From: Isohypsibius dastychi
Taxonomy: Eukaryota > Tardigrada > Eutardigrada > Parachela > Isohypsibiidae
NCBI GenBank assembly: GCA_034696485.1
Contig: JAQIWT010000011.1
Coordinates: 1 to 64,000, forward strand
DNA: 64,000 nt
Direction: 5' to 3'
Both the position numbers and the translations under genes were made by a program. Shown here piece after piece: positions 33,305 through 46,362 of the stretch; positions within the stretch are counted from its first letter, which is position 1; every line of letters begins with the position of its first letter. A model generated the notes under the pieces. That model did no database searches. It had not been told where the DNA came from and was given only the letters and a program-made list of their open reading frames with translations.

Positions 33305-33848
33305 TACACTTAACAATAAGAAATCAATAAAAGAATAGGAAGGCAGGAAGCCTCACAGCTGTCATCTCCTTCTTCAACATCTCCGAAAGTGCCGCAGATG
33401 GAGCAAATACTAGAATAAGTGAGAGACAAGCTGTAAAGCTCAGCAGCAACGATACATCGATTATATCAGCCAACCGGAAATAGCACTTACAATTGACGAG
33501 CAGCATCTCGCTCATTTTCCAGACTTGACTCTTCTGTTCCATTGATTGGAACATTTGTTCCATCATCTTCAACGGTGACTTCGCTCTCCTCTGAGAATCC
33601 GGCGGGTTGAGTTTTTTTGATTTCACACTCCGGGTCCGCGTGTGAGATGCAAACAGTCGTGAATTGTAGTTTGACGCAGGATCTTCGAAAAAAAATCGGG
33701 TTATTTGTCCCAAAGTGGGCAAATTTTGAGAATTTTATTCATTAAGCAGCAAATAAGCATAAGTTACCTAAAATGTTGCGAAACGAATAGAACAATTAGT
33801 TGCTTGAGTGTGTCGAGTTTCTGCCTTGAAGTTTTGAAGGACTATCAA
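33305..33848 (-). other. Flank of retroelement 1 with an unassigned membrane-type frame
   Basis: A minus-strand frame at 33324-33722 contains a hydrophobic stretch (VSLLLSFTACLSLILVFA) after a basic region. It may be the end of an older env or unrelated. No family is recognised. Confidence 0.3.
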
Positions 33849-35600
33849 TCAATTGGCGCTGCGTGGTGAGTCTGAGTTGGGCTCTTTCGAGCGCCATATC
33901 TGCATTCGTAGGTGTAACACAGCCCACTCAACCGTTGATCGGTTGGCAAACTCTGTTACAGAATCTCGTGCGATGGTATCGCTGAAAGTCTGATTGAAGA
34001 TACTGTGTCCGTTCAAAGCACTGATCCAATGTGCAATGTTATTAACTCCGTCGGAGAGTGTCTTGTTGATCCGCACTTGAGTTAAGCGACCTGGTCCAAC
34101 AACCAGATCTTCGAATGCTACTCGCTGAAAGTGGTAGTTTTTGAAGCATTCACAAGGTCAACCTTGGTCGGAATGGCTTGTGCAATGCGTTGCCTGAGGC
34201 GCTGGGTTGCTTGATGACATCTCCAAGCCCGCGTCTGAGCCAAATTCACGTTCTGTAACTGTGGTGGTGGTGAGCTGCAGAGAGGTTGGCTCCAGTGGAC
34301 ACGTGTCATTTTCAGCTATTGGAACGGTGTCTCCGGAGAAGAACTTGGCGGTGCTGGTCTCGAGTACCTCACGGTAGATCTCGTACCTCACAGTTGTCCT
34401 CTCCCTTGATCTCTATTCCAAATGGGTATGAGTTTTCTGGAGTTTCATCTTGGTCAATGGCCTGGGCGAGTAAGGTTTGTTAATGATTGTTTTCAAGAGG
34501 CATTTGTCGGAATACATTTCTCTTTATCTGCACTATCCACCGGGTTAGTGGATATCGAGTGGATGTCCTACAAGCATACACGTGTGATGTTGCAGCTGCG
34601 TACTGAAGTAGAAGTTGAAGTACAGATTCTGTGATAAATACTGTCATAAGCATCCGCCTCGTGATTGTATACTGGATGTTGTCGCCGGTCACTGTATGTT
34701 TTTCTATAGTGACCAGGGACTTTCATTGTCAGTTTCTCGTTGGGATGTACACAAAGTGCCGGCTGTGCTCCATGTGACCAGAATCCGGTAGTGATGCCAG
34801 CTGCTGTTCCACAGGTGCATTGTATGGAGCGGTGTGATATGGATGCACTTTCCCTGCCGGTCGGTGAATCACAGATGGCGCCGATGCGGAATGCTTCGGT
34901 TGCCGTCTTCGTTTTGGGCGAGAGCAACGCAATTTAAAAATGGGGCGGGTCCGAAACGTTTGCACAGCAGAAGAATAACTACACCGAACGTGAATATTTC
35001 TGCCCCGGCGAACAAAGCATTCCTTCAGCTTGAGAAAACTGGACGAAGTTCCATGTATGTCAACAATTTGATCATGCTCGTCCTCTATCGGATCGTGTCA
35101 GAAACATCATTCGGTGCGTTCGAGTCCAATATACCCGCAATCCCATCTAATGGCCCATCTAATAGGTCCGTATAGCCCCAGGATGAAGAATCGTGGGGAT
35201 TGGTAAGGCCCTCAACAGCAGTTTTGTCCACCTGAGTGTTGAAAAGAGCGGCAAGGTGGGAGTTGTCCACTTGCACCGTAGACTATGTCAGAAGCCAATC
35301 ATTCGATGAGTTGCTCCACTCATATATTGTTTCCAGAATTATGGTATATTTGCCGTTATGGAGGCAATGATTAAAGGGTGAAATGAGGTTGTTACCCTCG
35401 ACTCACAGAGATTACCTCCGTCTCCAGGTTCGGTGCCGAATCGGGTGTGTCGGGCAAAGACCTTTACTTTTCTAGCTTTCCTCTGATTCAACATGTGTTG
35501 GTTCCCATGTGAAGTGATGGACTGACATTGCTTGAGTCCCACTGATCGAGCTGCTTGGATCCTCGAGTGGCAGCTCAATATTTTCAAATGAGCATTTCTG
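33849..35600 (-). pseudogene. env: Degenerate env-like remnant (3c)
   Basis: Minus-strand frames at 35276-35085 (VDNSHLAALFNTQVDKTAVE) and just upstream (a CLHNGKY block) match the second half of the retroelement 1 env (HQDHLASLLDIEIDK). A membrane helix follows (ALFAGAEIFTFGVVILLLC) near 35.0 kb. Farther along, 34927-33849 holds a Cys-rich, N-glycosylation-rich block in several frames (IQCTCGTAAG, CEVRYEIYREVLE, DLVVGPGRLTQVRINKT) that does not obviously match the other env copies. Several stops and frameshifts. This is an old insertion. Confidence 0.5.
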
Positions 35601-37989
35601 TCATCTCTTGCTTGACAGTCGAGCTGAAAAACTTTCTCCGCGATATCGTTGACGATGGCCGTCTATTGGAAACGACGTACTAGCATTTTTTTGCCCCATG
35701 GCCGATTGGAGCGCCAGGAGTTCATCACACACATGGTTTTCAGCGTATCAGCATTCATCAGCGTTGGATCAAGTGTATGAAACAGAGTGTGTTTTCACAG
35801 ATGAATCACCACTTTTTTACATAAGGAGCGTACTTTCTTTTAGCGAGATGGTATACGATTGGGGTGTTGGAGATACCTGTAGGTCGTTATCGAACACTGA
35901 ACACCCGTCGAATTCAGTAATCCCCGAGTATGAGGTATCAATGTTCTAGGAAGTAGTATATTCACCCTCATACTAAAAGATGTAGAATGAATCATCCGGA
36001 TGTCAAACAGATTGCTTTCTTTCTTAATCAAAGGCTGCGTGTGTCAAAGTTTTCGAAGCGTATCCACACCCTTACAGATATTTGATTCATATTATAGGTA
36101 ATCAAGAACTGTTGTAAGTGCTGATTTTTGGTTCTCCTAAAATATCCAAAATAGCGAATATTCTTCAATCGGGCAAATATATTCAAACCACGGATGAGAA
36201 AAACTTTAATTTGTTGTCTCCAACCCGCGTGCTTTTCCGCCTGAAGCTGTTCAATTGACTTAAGTCAACTCTCGGTGAGATGATGATGTTGAGATCATTT
36301 GATTTTCGGTGATAACATCGCCCAGAGCTAAACAGTTGCCTTGAATAGTTGTCAAAGTTACTGAGCGTTCTCATACAAATGAATAAACAAACAATAAAAA
36401 ATACCGTCACTTTTTTCAAGACGTCACACAGAATGTCTATGAGGTTTTCAGTTTCTTGTACATGACTGTTACAAAATGAAATTAACAGAGTTTGGTTGCG
36501 GTACAAAGATAATGTTTTCGCCGGGTTACAGAAAGATACTTAACGCTGCTAGATGACTTCATGAGTGCAAAACCACTGACGCTACGAATAAAGTTCGAAA
36601 ATGAGGCACATGTATTCACACATGATTTTCCGTACGGCGGGCATCAGTAAAACTCGGTTGCCATCTGGTGTCGGACACCGTCGTTTATAACCCCCTACAG
36701 ACACAGGCAATAAGCCGAAAGACGACACAGGTGATGTGATGTCATGTAGATGTGAAAACCATAGTCGAAACAAACAACTATTGTCCTTTCACGTTTGGTT
36801 TATGAAATAAATTTTTCCATGACTTCCTTTTCTAGAACCAATTTTGACAAAAGTTCAAAAACTTTTCGAACTTGATTTCAGCAGAAATCAATGTTGCTGA
36901 GGGATTCATTTTTATCAGTCTGTCAGACAAACATTCGGTCGTCTTACGTACAGATATTTTGTTTCTTGCGGAGTTTTTGAGGTCGTTCTAACAAAACTAA
37001 CATCGTATCTTTGGGTAGGACCGTCAAGCAACGAAACAGTGGCCTGAATTAGGATTTTAAAAGACCAAACCTCCTGTCAATGTGAGCCTGCGAGCCTGCT
37101 GATACTGAACTGGATTTTTCAAACCATGATCTTGGAGACTTCTATGCTGGGTAGCTTTCATCTTGCTCTTGCTTCCACCAAGACATGGAACTGAATTCCG
37201 GTTGTAACAACCCAAGTCTCCAGTGAGCAGAAGCTGCTTCGGCGTCTCGTGAAGGCGTTCGCAGAAACTGATTTGAAATTGTGTCGTTCATCTATGACAG
37301 TGAGCCAATCGAAAACTTGCCCAAATTTATTACAGGAAATTTAGAGAAATAAAGAGAATTTTCATAAAATAGACAATCTGAGTTGACTCATTTTTCTTCA
37401 CAGGTTAGTTTCAGCAACCAGTTTTTTTATAGTTTAGTTTCCAAACTTATTTTTGTTCAAAGCTTTGTTGAAAAACTCGAATTTTCGGTTGGTGACGAAA
37501 CTTTGAACAAACTTTTTTAAATATCTAGACGCCGACAAGTGCATTCGTGATTGTTCAGATGTTTGTACTCAGTTGGAACCCGAGCAGGTTCAATCAAGAA
37601 GAATGTATTCAGCTCCTGAGCAGAAGTTCCACAACAAAAGTACTGTTCCCATTGAATCCGATGATGTTGAAAAAATGACGTTGGAAATCACGGCAAATGT
37701 CATGGCAACGGTAGTGACGGATGATTAGTTCGTCAGTACTGACCAATCACTCAATATCAGCTTGAGTTTGGAAATGATCTTCAAGTTGAAACAGTCTCCA
37801 CCGCGATGTTTGAAGCACAAATGTGGTGTTGTGGAATGAAGACAACATTAGACCGGACAAAGTCACGGTAGCGCTGAATAACGCTTACAAAAAAGATAAC
37901 AGTCTGCTCAGCGAAACGATGAGCAATTCATCTCCCAGTCAAAGCAGTGATAATTAATCATCGGAAACTGCGGCGCACGCTGATAAAAA
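35601..37989. other. Degraded interspersed sequence, nothing recognised
   Basis: No gene, RNA or repeat that I can support. It lies between two env remnants and is probably old retroelement or flanking sequence. Confidence 0.4.
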
Positions 37990-40492
37990 ATTGTTCAAGT
38001 TTAAAGTTTCATCGAAGGTCTCCATCTGGAGTCCACGATTCCCGATAGCTCTTCGGGTGAGTCAATGTACCTTCGGGTATTTGTTGTTGCAAAAGGACTC
38101 AACAAACCTTTAATAGCTGATATATCAATAGTGATCCCGAAATCGGAAGCCAAATAATCGTGAGCCAAGTTGATGACAGTATGAGTAGGTTGCTGTCGCA
38201 CCGAAATATTCCATTCAATTACGTTTTCTCCCAGTTGTGCCAATTGTCCGTCATGTAGGCAGATAACGAATGGAAATAGTACAGTGTTACCGTCCATGTA
38301 TATAAATTAATTTTGAAAAACAAGTTCAATTCCACGTTTAGTTTGTTGACTTTTACTTCCGTCATTTGGGTTTTGCAATGATGCAATAATGCATGACTTT
38401 CACAAGATACAATAGACTGGGAACTACCAGGTCTGAAAAGTTTCACGGCTCTTATCCCGGAGTTTCTACTGACCACACCAAGCAAAGCCGCTCAATTCTT
38501 TCGGTTCTAGCAGTCGAGACTGGAGACTTTCTCTGCAATCAGATTCGCGATTTATGTTTGTTGATCAGCAAGAAATTGTGAATGAGTGATCTGGTACTCG
38601 TATTGTGACAACGACGACGCTTGATTTTAGTCTACTCGGGACGCAAAAACTGGTTGAGGAGAATGATTGTAGTTTGGTCTTGTTGGAGTTAGTGATCCCA
38701 GTAACGAATAATTTTCTTCAGTAACCCATTTCGGATAGATGTCGAATAACAATGCGTTTGCCGGCGGAGATGTGGATGAGGTGCAGAACGACGTAGCAGC
38801 AAAATATTCTGGTACATGCTTTCTGCTTCCAGCTGTTGTTGTTGTCGTTGATGGACTTGCCACTCCGATTTAAGTCGATCATGTTCGTGGAGACTTTTTT
38901 GTTGTTGACGTCTTTAACCGTCATTTCTAGGTTGAATCAGGTGATGTTCATTTTCTATTTGGGTCTTTTGGGCAGGTTCTTGGATTCGTAGTCATTGAAC
39001 GTTCAGTCGTTCTTCTTCATAATGGCCTCTACATTCACTCCGTGAGCATTCATCCTCTTGCTCGGCTCCTGTGAGACTGAATGAAGTAGGCTGGGGACGG
39101 AATCTTGTTGTGTCGTTATTCGTTATGTCGTTATGAAAGAGTAGATAACGTTCATAACGGTGATGGTTCTTAGCGGTATCGTTCCTATTTGACGTGGTTT
39201 ATGTGAAGCGAAGGAGCACATCTTTGTAGCTACTCACAACCTAATGTATTGGAATAGACAAGCTGCAGTTGGTTCCAGGGGAAATTTGGATAATGACGAA
39301 GTCCATTCGGTGGCGAGCATCATGTGACCGTAATAATTCATTCTAAATTTTCGAAATCGTTGATCTCCCAGACGCAATAATGTCATATTTGCAATCTTCA
39401 CGTGCATGTGGTATTTCATTGCTTCACACAAAAGTTGTGAAGCTTTGAATTGCGGTTCTTCTGTTTTCTTCCCTTCCCAATGAGCCGAGCATCAACATAG
39501 TCAGGGCCTTCGGTCTTTCTTGGGTTACGGTCTCAGTTTCGACGACACAGTCCATCGAGGTGTTTTTGGTTGTTGACAACCAATGCCCTCATGGCTCTGG
39601 TATGTCCGAGAACTGAATGCAGAGATATTCCCTGATGATAGTTTCTTCGATGTATTACCAAAAGATGTTAAAGTGAACGACACTCGCCTGAAGTCCCCGT
39701 GTGATGAGGCATATAGAACAGATAAAGATACGATATCTGCCGATATTCAAAAGAATTCTGTCACTTCACCTTCCGTATATTAGCTCCGTTGCTGGAAATG
39801 ACGTTGTTGGCTGTTTGACTGTGTACAGCGTATACTTGGCACATCGAGGCTTCGATGCAGGGGATAGTGGTTCATACTCCGTGTGCAGTTTTATGTTCAG
39901 GGTTCCCAGGAATCGTTGATTTTTACATTGACACAGTTCAACTTGAAGACTCCTTGGAAACTTGGTAACCGTCAATGCCGTATGGTTTTTGACTGGTCTT
40001 GCAAACACGAACGAGCTAAACTCATCGATTGCGATGAGGATGGACCGGTTTCCTTTGTTGCTCCTGTGAACTGGTCCCACCACATCTGTGGCTATACTTC
40101 TCATCGGGCGTAGGAGAACTGGTATGGACTGCAGATAGCCGTCTTTTTTTTTGATTCTTGTTTATTCCAGGTCTAATTTTGCCATCGATCAAAAGTGAAA
40201 TCCAGACTTTGTCATCGTGCACTGACTCGCATACGTCCGTCCACATGGATTCTGGTGAGACTGATGAGTAATTTGCATATCCTGCGCTCGAAATCTGGTA
40301 ATACAAAATCTCATTTCGATGGTGGAATCCTATCAAAAATCGTTCGATTCCTTCTGATGGGTGCTTCAGGTTACTATCGAAGTAATCGATAATTGAGCAG
40401 CGAAGTTGTGAAATGTGTTCCATACTCAAGATTGGGAAAATTGCTCGATCACCATATTCAGGTCGAGCTAAAAGGTTTTCATGACGAAGCAT
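37990..40492 (-). pseudogene. pol-env: Degenerate retroelement 3b: integrase fragment joined to env
   Basis: 40492-40022 reads as the linker before integrase (IERFLIGFHHRNEILYYQ). 40104-39766 starts with an integrase core (SIATDVVGPV, NRSILIAIDEFSS) and then switches, with no C-terminal integrase domain, to an env start (VELCQCKNQRFLGTLNI). 38297-38001 matches the env second half (DGNTVLFPFVICLHDG, HDYLASDFGITIDI). So a deletion fused integrase core to env, and the rest is broken by stops. These are relatives of retroelements 1 and 2 but distinct in sequence. Confidence 0.6.
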
Positions 40493-40769
40493 CGGCGTTA
40501 TGTATGAAACTCCGCTTTAATATATGATGGTGAGGTCGTACTGTGCCAGGAGATGGCCCCAACGTGCTTGTTTAGGGTAAGGCGTTCTTGAAATTCCCAA
40601 CCACTAGAGCGCCAAATGGTTGGTATAGAGCCCAGAGGCAACCGTAAATGCAGCTCCTGAACTTTTCGGTCGATTACGAACTGATGTACACAATGCCGAC
40701 CATTGTCGCTCAGAAGCCGATAAGTTGTCGCTCACTCGGAGAACTTTCTAGAGCAATAGGCAACTGGTT

Positions 40770-43700
40770 TCATTCCTTCTCGATGTTTTTGTGGTAAAAT
40801 TCTGGCACAGGAGACATTACTCGCGTCGCAATGGATCGCTGCTTCCAGTTGACCAGGGGTCCTACATTGTCGATGCATATTGTGTGAAACACACGGAGTG
40901 GGACAGGCAGAGATTGTAACTCACCAACGTTTTGCCTACGTGACCATCCACGCGTTTGACAGATGACACATACATACGACACACGCGCAATATTTGCGTA
41001 TGAACTTGTTCATGCGAGGGAATTAGAACCTGCTGCTGATAAGATTCAAACATTCCTCGTAGCCCAGATGAGCCAGGCCACTTCGTTCGTCATAAACGGT
41101 TGCACATCTTTCCAGCCAGATGGATTTCGGCAGGACTAATGTATCAGAACAAATCCCGTCAGGGCTTGATTGCAAGTACAGAATGCCATCCTCTGAGTAG
41201 AAACCTTCGGAAAGGCGCTTCTGTTTTTCAGTTGGAAAGCGGACTGTGCCCTCGAGCACATCCATCATCTGTGCACAGTATCTGTCTCCCAGCTGGTCGG
41301 CCCTAATGTCAATACGTTGCAGGTGTAACAGGGTCTTCATCCGCAGTAATGTAAAAGGATCAGCTTCGGGACAGTTTTCTGGTGCGATGAAAATCGCGAC
41401 GCGTGAAAAGGCGTCAGCATGAAGGTGTGTGTTTCCACTGCAGTTGATTACCTTGAGCTCACAGTGGCTTGAGAAGGTGACCCACCAGGCGAGTTTCTGA
41501 TTGTTGGTTTTCAATGACTGCTTCCAAAGCAGACTATGGTGGTCGGTTACCACTGCGCATGGTCTACCAACCAGGTACTGTCTAAACTTCTCAATTGCGT
41601 AAACTAATCCAGTGCATCCCCTCTCAATCGCACTCATAAGTTTTACTGACTTCGAAAATTTTCGAGAACAGTAGCATACGGGTTTTAGGTCGGCGGCATG
41701 TTTCTGCGCCAACACCGCTCCGCAGGCTAAGCTTGGGCTATCGACGTGGACGAAGGTCTCGAGTGCATCTTCGAAGTGCGCTAGAACAGGCGCTGTTGTC
41801 ATCTTTGACTTGAGCGTCTCAAATGCTTCTTGATGTGCGTTGGATCAGTCCAAGATGTCATGTTTCTTTAATCTTTGTTGACACCCGAATAGAGATCGCT
41901 GAGTGGGGCGCATATCTTTGCAAAGTTTGGTCTGAGATTACATACCCCAGTACTTTGGCCGAAGGGCAGCCAAATGTGCATTTGCTAGAGTTGAGAGTAA
42001 AGTTGCCCTCGCGCAGGCACTACAGAACAAGACGCAAGCTGTCCACATGATCGCGTTGATATCATCAATATATGCAGCGCAATGCCTGTACATCATGTCT
42101 CCCATAAGCTTGTTGATGGCCCGCTGTAAGATGGCCGTCGAGCATTGAATGCCCATTGGTAGAGTGACATGGCGAAAGTTCCCAGCGGGGGTACTGATTG
42201 TTAGGAAATCACGACTGTCTTCTGCAACTGGCACTTGATGAAAACCGGCTCGCAGATGTAGGCTTGTAAAGTAGCTGCAGTTTCGCATGGTATCCAGAAT
42301 GTCTGCTAAGAATGGTATTGTGTACCACAGTAGTTTAATGACCATGTTAAACATCCTGAAGTCGCCAAAGATCCGATATTCGCCATTGTGTTTCTTAACG
42401 AGGTGAATTGGTATTTCATGCGAGCTCCTGGCCGGCTCGAGCATACCTTCAGCAACATGTTGGGCAACTTACTTTTGAGCAGCTTCGCGCTCTCTGTGGG
42501 CCAACCTGCGCTGAGGCACCCACCGGTATAGTTGAGATGAGCTCAATGTGTACCGGTGGGATTGTTGCTACACCGTGCGGGTGTTTAGAGCTGGGGTACA
42601 GGTCCTTGCTGAGTTAGTGGTTTTTCTAGGATCTCTGACGCCTTGAAGCCAGTAGTGACCGTCACTTCAACTTTGGGTTTGAAGTTCCCCACGATGTGTG
42701 GGAGCAAAGCTTCCTCTTCTTCGTTGGGTGCCTCAGATGTATCTAGCGAACGACGCGTATGCCAAGTGTGGTCGGCCACAAGTAGAGCATCTAACTGAAA
42801 TACCGTATCTTACGTCTTGTGTTTCGTTTTTTCCCTGTCCGTTACCAAAACTTTGTCGCTGATTATTATCGAATACATAGTTGTTGTTGTTGTTGTTATT
42901 GTTGCGTTGATCCTGGCCGGTGTTGTAGTTATTATTGGATCTGTTCCCGGAGTAGTTCTGATAAGGTCGGCTTTGGTCAGCACTGTAGCCATTTCGACGG
43001 GAATCATTACGTGGTCCATTTCGCTGATTGAAGAACTGACCGCGATGTTTGTCCTGGAAGTTTCTTTGTTTATCTGGAACTGGCGGCTACTCTAGTCTGT
43101 TGACCTGGGCATTTGCTTTTTATTTCCAAAAGCGTGGTCATCTTGATCCGGCTGCAGTTTTGTAGGATTGACGATAGCGATTGGGAAGGTCAGTTTCTCA
43201 TAGATCCGCTTGTTCTGGCTTTTCAAGGGCCCTTCCATCAAGTTTGATCACTTTGCTCGCTTTCTCAAAGTCATTAGGGCAGGAATTTCGTCGGTGTCGA
43301 GAAAACCAGTTACTGCACGCAGCGAACAAGTTTCGAATATGAGAATAGAATATCACAGGAGAACTATGATTTAGTTACCCAAAACAAAAAAGAGGTGTCA
43401 CGCGCATAATTTGGTTGACTTTTTATGGCGCCGGAACCAAAAATTTTTCAAGCTCCATAAGTGATCTACAGGTTTGATCATCGGCTATAGAAAAAGACCA
43501 AAAATTCTTCTATAGCTGTAGAACTTCGACGTCATAGTGTGGGACGCACTCGTTCTGATCCATATGACGACTTTGCAGGGCCTTCACTTTAAACTTGATA
43601 AATTCTACGGTCGAAAGACACGGATACACTCATTCTGCATGTCCTGCCAGGTGTTCAACAATGACGCTGATTCGACGTTGGTCGCATGCCAAAAGCAGGT

Positions 43701-43930
43701 TTCCGTAGCTGAGCTGATACCCTAGTGAGTTGCAGATCGTGCGTCCAGCCGCTGACTGTAGTTATGGTTTCCGCCTGTTTGACGAATTTTCCGATGTCCT
43801 CATCCGGCTGGTCAACAAAATAGGTAAAACTAGCTGTAAGTGGTCCAGCTCTTCGGTTGACTGCAATAAAAGCTGCTGCAAGATCCTCTGCGTTACACGG
43901 TCCCACCGCGGCAGGTTGTCCTTGATTCAT
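40770..43930 (-). pseudogene. gag-pol: Degenerate retroelement 3a: gag, RT, RNase H and part of integrase
   Basis: 43930-43655 is gag (ITTVSGWTHDLQLTRVSAQL). 43095-42780 is an Asn-rich Arg/Gln/Tyr segment (QDQRNNNNNNNYVFDNN) followed by a zinc knuckle missing its last Cys (CSTCGRPHLAYAS). 42530-41938 is RT (EYRIFGDFRMFN, AGFHQVPVAED, active site AAYIDDINA). 41802-41400 is RNase H, but the first catalytic motif reads HVDSPS. 41053-40770 is the integrase zinc region and start of the core (ICIDNVGPL). No LTR pair was found. Frameshifts separate the blocks. Confidence 0.65.
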
Positions 43931-46052
43931 TTTTGGTTGCAGATCATGATCTTGTTGTTTTTGGGAGTCAAATCGTCACTGTAGATTCGGTGGTTAGAGA
44001 AAAGAAACGACGGGAAAACAGTTGTATTGCGGTGCATGGAATGGATAGAGCATGTTTTTCCTTTCTGACATCAGGCTTCTGTTGTGAGGTCACTTTTTTC
44101 TGAAAGATGTTGCACCCTACACTTCAGCGCGGGCATGATTCTGTTCTGATAGTCCTTATATACACGTCCCGGGGATTAAAATGAGGTGCGACTCGGTACT
44201 ATGAGAAAGTTTCCTCACCGTATACGAAAGGTCACTGAAAGATGATCTCACGCTGGACCGTTCACAGCCTTGGCAATCCAAAGTCTTTGCAGGAGAGGGG
44301 CGTTGAACAGAATTTTAGATACGATCTGAACCCGTGGCAGACACAGCCTCCAGAGAAAAATTCATAAAAAAACCTGTGTTTTTTTAATTTCAACTCAAAC
44401 CCCGCCGAAGAAACTAGCTCAAGGCAAATAAAACACAAAACTCAGCTTCTTCTAAACCAAGTGTGGTCAGTCTAATTACATACCGAAACCTACAGTGATT
44501 TTTCCGGTCCATTTTCAAAGCTGTCACCGTTGAAAACCGAAGTAAGAGCCGGGAGGGACAAGTTGTCATATTTCAGGTCTTACAAAAGGGATATTGGGAG
44601 TGCGTAAGTTTTCACAAAAAGGAAATAAGTCGTATCTACCTTCAACTTTTGTAATAGTCAGAATCGTGTCACACCGAACCGTGTAATGCTACAAATCTTC
44701 AAAAATTTCATTCTTGTCTCACCAGTCTCAAATATTCGGTTTGCTTCTTTCAATCTCACGGTTCAAAATCTAATTCTATCTAGTACTAATAAATAAATAA
44801 CGCAACTTTTCTTGTAACAACTATCAACTTGGTATGGCTTACGAAATCTAGCCCAAGCCTTCATTCAAAGTAAGGTTTCTGCATTTTTTGTTCGGCAAGC
44901 CGGCAACAAGGATTTTAAGTTGAGCACGCGATTGTTTCGCACGTCGTATACATCATTGATTGGGAAACGTCAAGAAAAGTTTGATTGCTGGAAGCAGGAG
45001 CGTGAACCCGCTTTTAGGTTCGCAGTGACGTTAAAATTTGATATAACTGTTTAAGGTCATCCTTAACTCTGTTTATATCTTTCTGAGAAAAGACGACTTC
45101 ACGAGTCATTCACAACCATTTCATTCACAAACACATTTTCTCATACTTTGGACACTTTAAACTATATATGAGAACCGTTATGCACAGCTTGAGGTGAATT
45201 TGCTCCAAAATTTTTCATTGGTCAAATCCAAACTTTGATGCGTTTTTCTGCTAATTGGAACCTTTTTCGACCTGTTCAAACCGTTAACTTTGTTGGCTGT
45301 CCAATGTGTGGCTCGATTCATCATACGTTTTCAAGTTATACGCTCGGAACATGATATCTGCATTGTTCAGAAAAGCTGGACAAAAGCCAGTCAATCCTTG
45401 CCAAGGTAGGCCTCATTTCAAAAAATCTTGAATGGTCGGCATACCACGATGCTGACCCCTCAACATTTTCGTGCTTTTGCTCTCAGAACGAATCAGCAGA
45501 TCAGTTTAGTCAGTCATTTGCACCAGTCATTCATTTCTCGATCTTCTTACTTCTGCTTGCGTCAGATTACGATTTTACGCAAAATGGACTCTCAAAATTG
45601 ACTCAATGCCTCGTTCTAAAATATTGGGTAATCGAAACCTTACTCCTCTAATTGCTGTCAAACTGCGATAATTTTCATTTTTCTATATAATGGTCACACA
45701 CGACGTCGCAGTCAAATTCTCAGTCAGCATTAATCCACGGAATCGTGTGAACGTGCGTGAAATGTCTCCTGTTGGAGAATAAAAGCGAATTGCTCTGCGT
45801 TTCCGTCTCTTGATACGTGTTTGCTGATCTTGATCAGATAGCTGACTATTGTTCTTCGGTTAGCAATGAACAGGCGTTATAACTGAATGAGAAGCGCAAA
45901 GTTTCATCACATGGTGAGCCAATATTTCCGTCTTTTTCGAGTTGTCAGCAATTGATGCAACCTCGTTTATGTGCAATACCTCACAAAGTTGTTCAAATTA
46001 AAGAAAATCGAAGCGTTTTGCTCACGATCTTCTTAGCAGCTATTGGGTACAT
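43931..46052. other. Intergenic region, nothing recognised
   Basis: About 2.1 kb with no supported open frame, RNA gene or repeat. Confidence 0.45.
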
Positions 46053-46287
46053 TGCGATTTTTCGCAAATGGATGATATGACGCCAAAATGGATCACACGC
46101 CCAACTTCAAATCGACCTATCTCAATCTGTATGAGCCCGAATTGATCAGATCATGCAAAATCGACTTTTGCGTGATGAGATCCATCCGAATCGATCACAG
46201 TGATCCATGTGACGTCAATATTCAGAGGGTTCATTTTGGCCGTGTGATCCATTTTGGCGTCATGTCATCCATCAGCGGGAAATCGCA
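46053..46287. repeat. Foldback (inverted-repeat) element, about 235 bp
   Basis: Arms 46053-46102 and 46238-46287 are imperfect reverse complements (shared core ATGACGCCAAAATGGATCACAC), about 85% identical by eye. A second smaller hairpin (GATCATGCAAAA with TTTTGCGTGATGAGATC) nests inside. It ends 76 bp before retroelement 2. Likely a MITE or foldback element. Confidence 0.6.
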
Positions 46288-46358
46288 ATCGACTCATTCA
46301 ACCATGCCAAACGTGGAAAAGTGGGATTTTGCAATATGCCAGAGTTAGGAATGACCTT

Positions 46359-46362
46359 GAAC
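46359..46362. other. Target-site duplication GAAC (left)
   Basis: GAAC here directly precedes the left LTR and is repeated at 53969-53972 directly after the right LTR, as expected for a 4-bp Gypsy-type duplication. Confidence 0.8.

Noticed and set aside
42817-43095. Plus-strand Val/Ile-rich frame that looks like membrane helices
   Set aside because: Complement of the Asn-rich gag segment (GTT/ATT runs opposite AAC/AAT).
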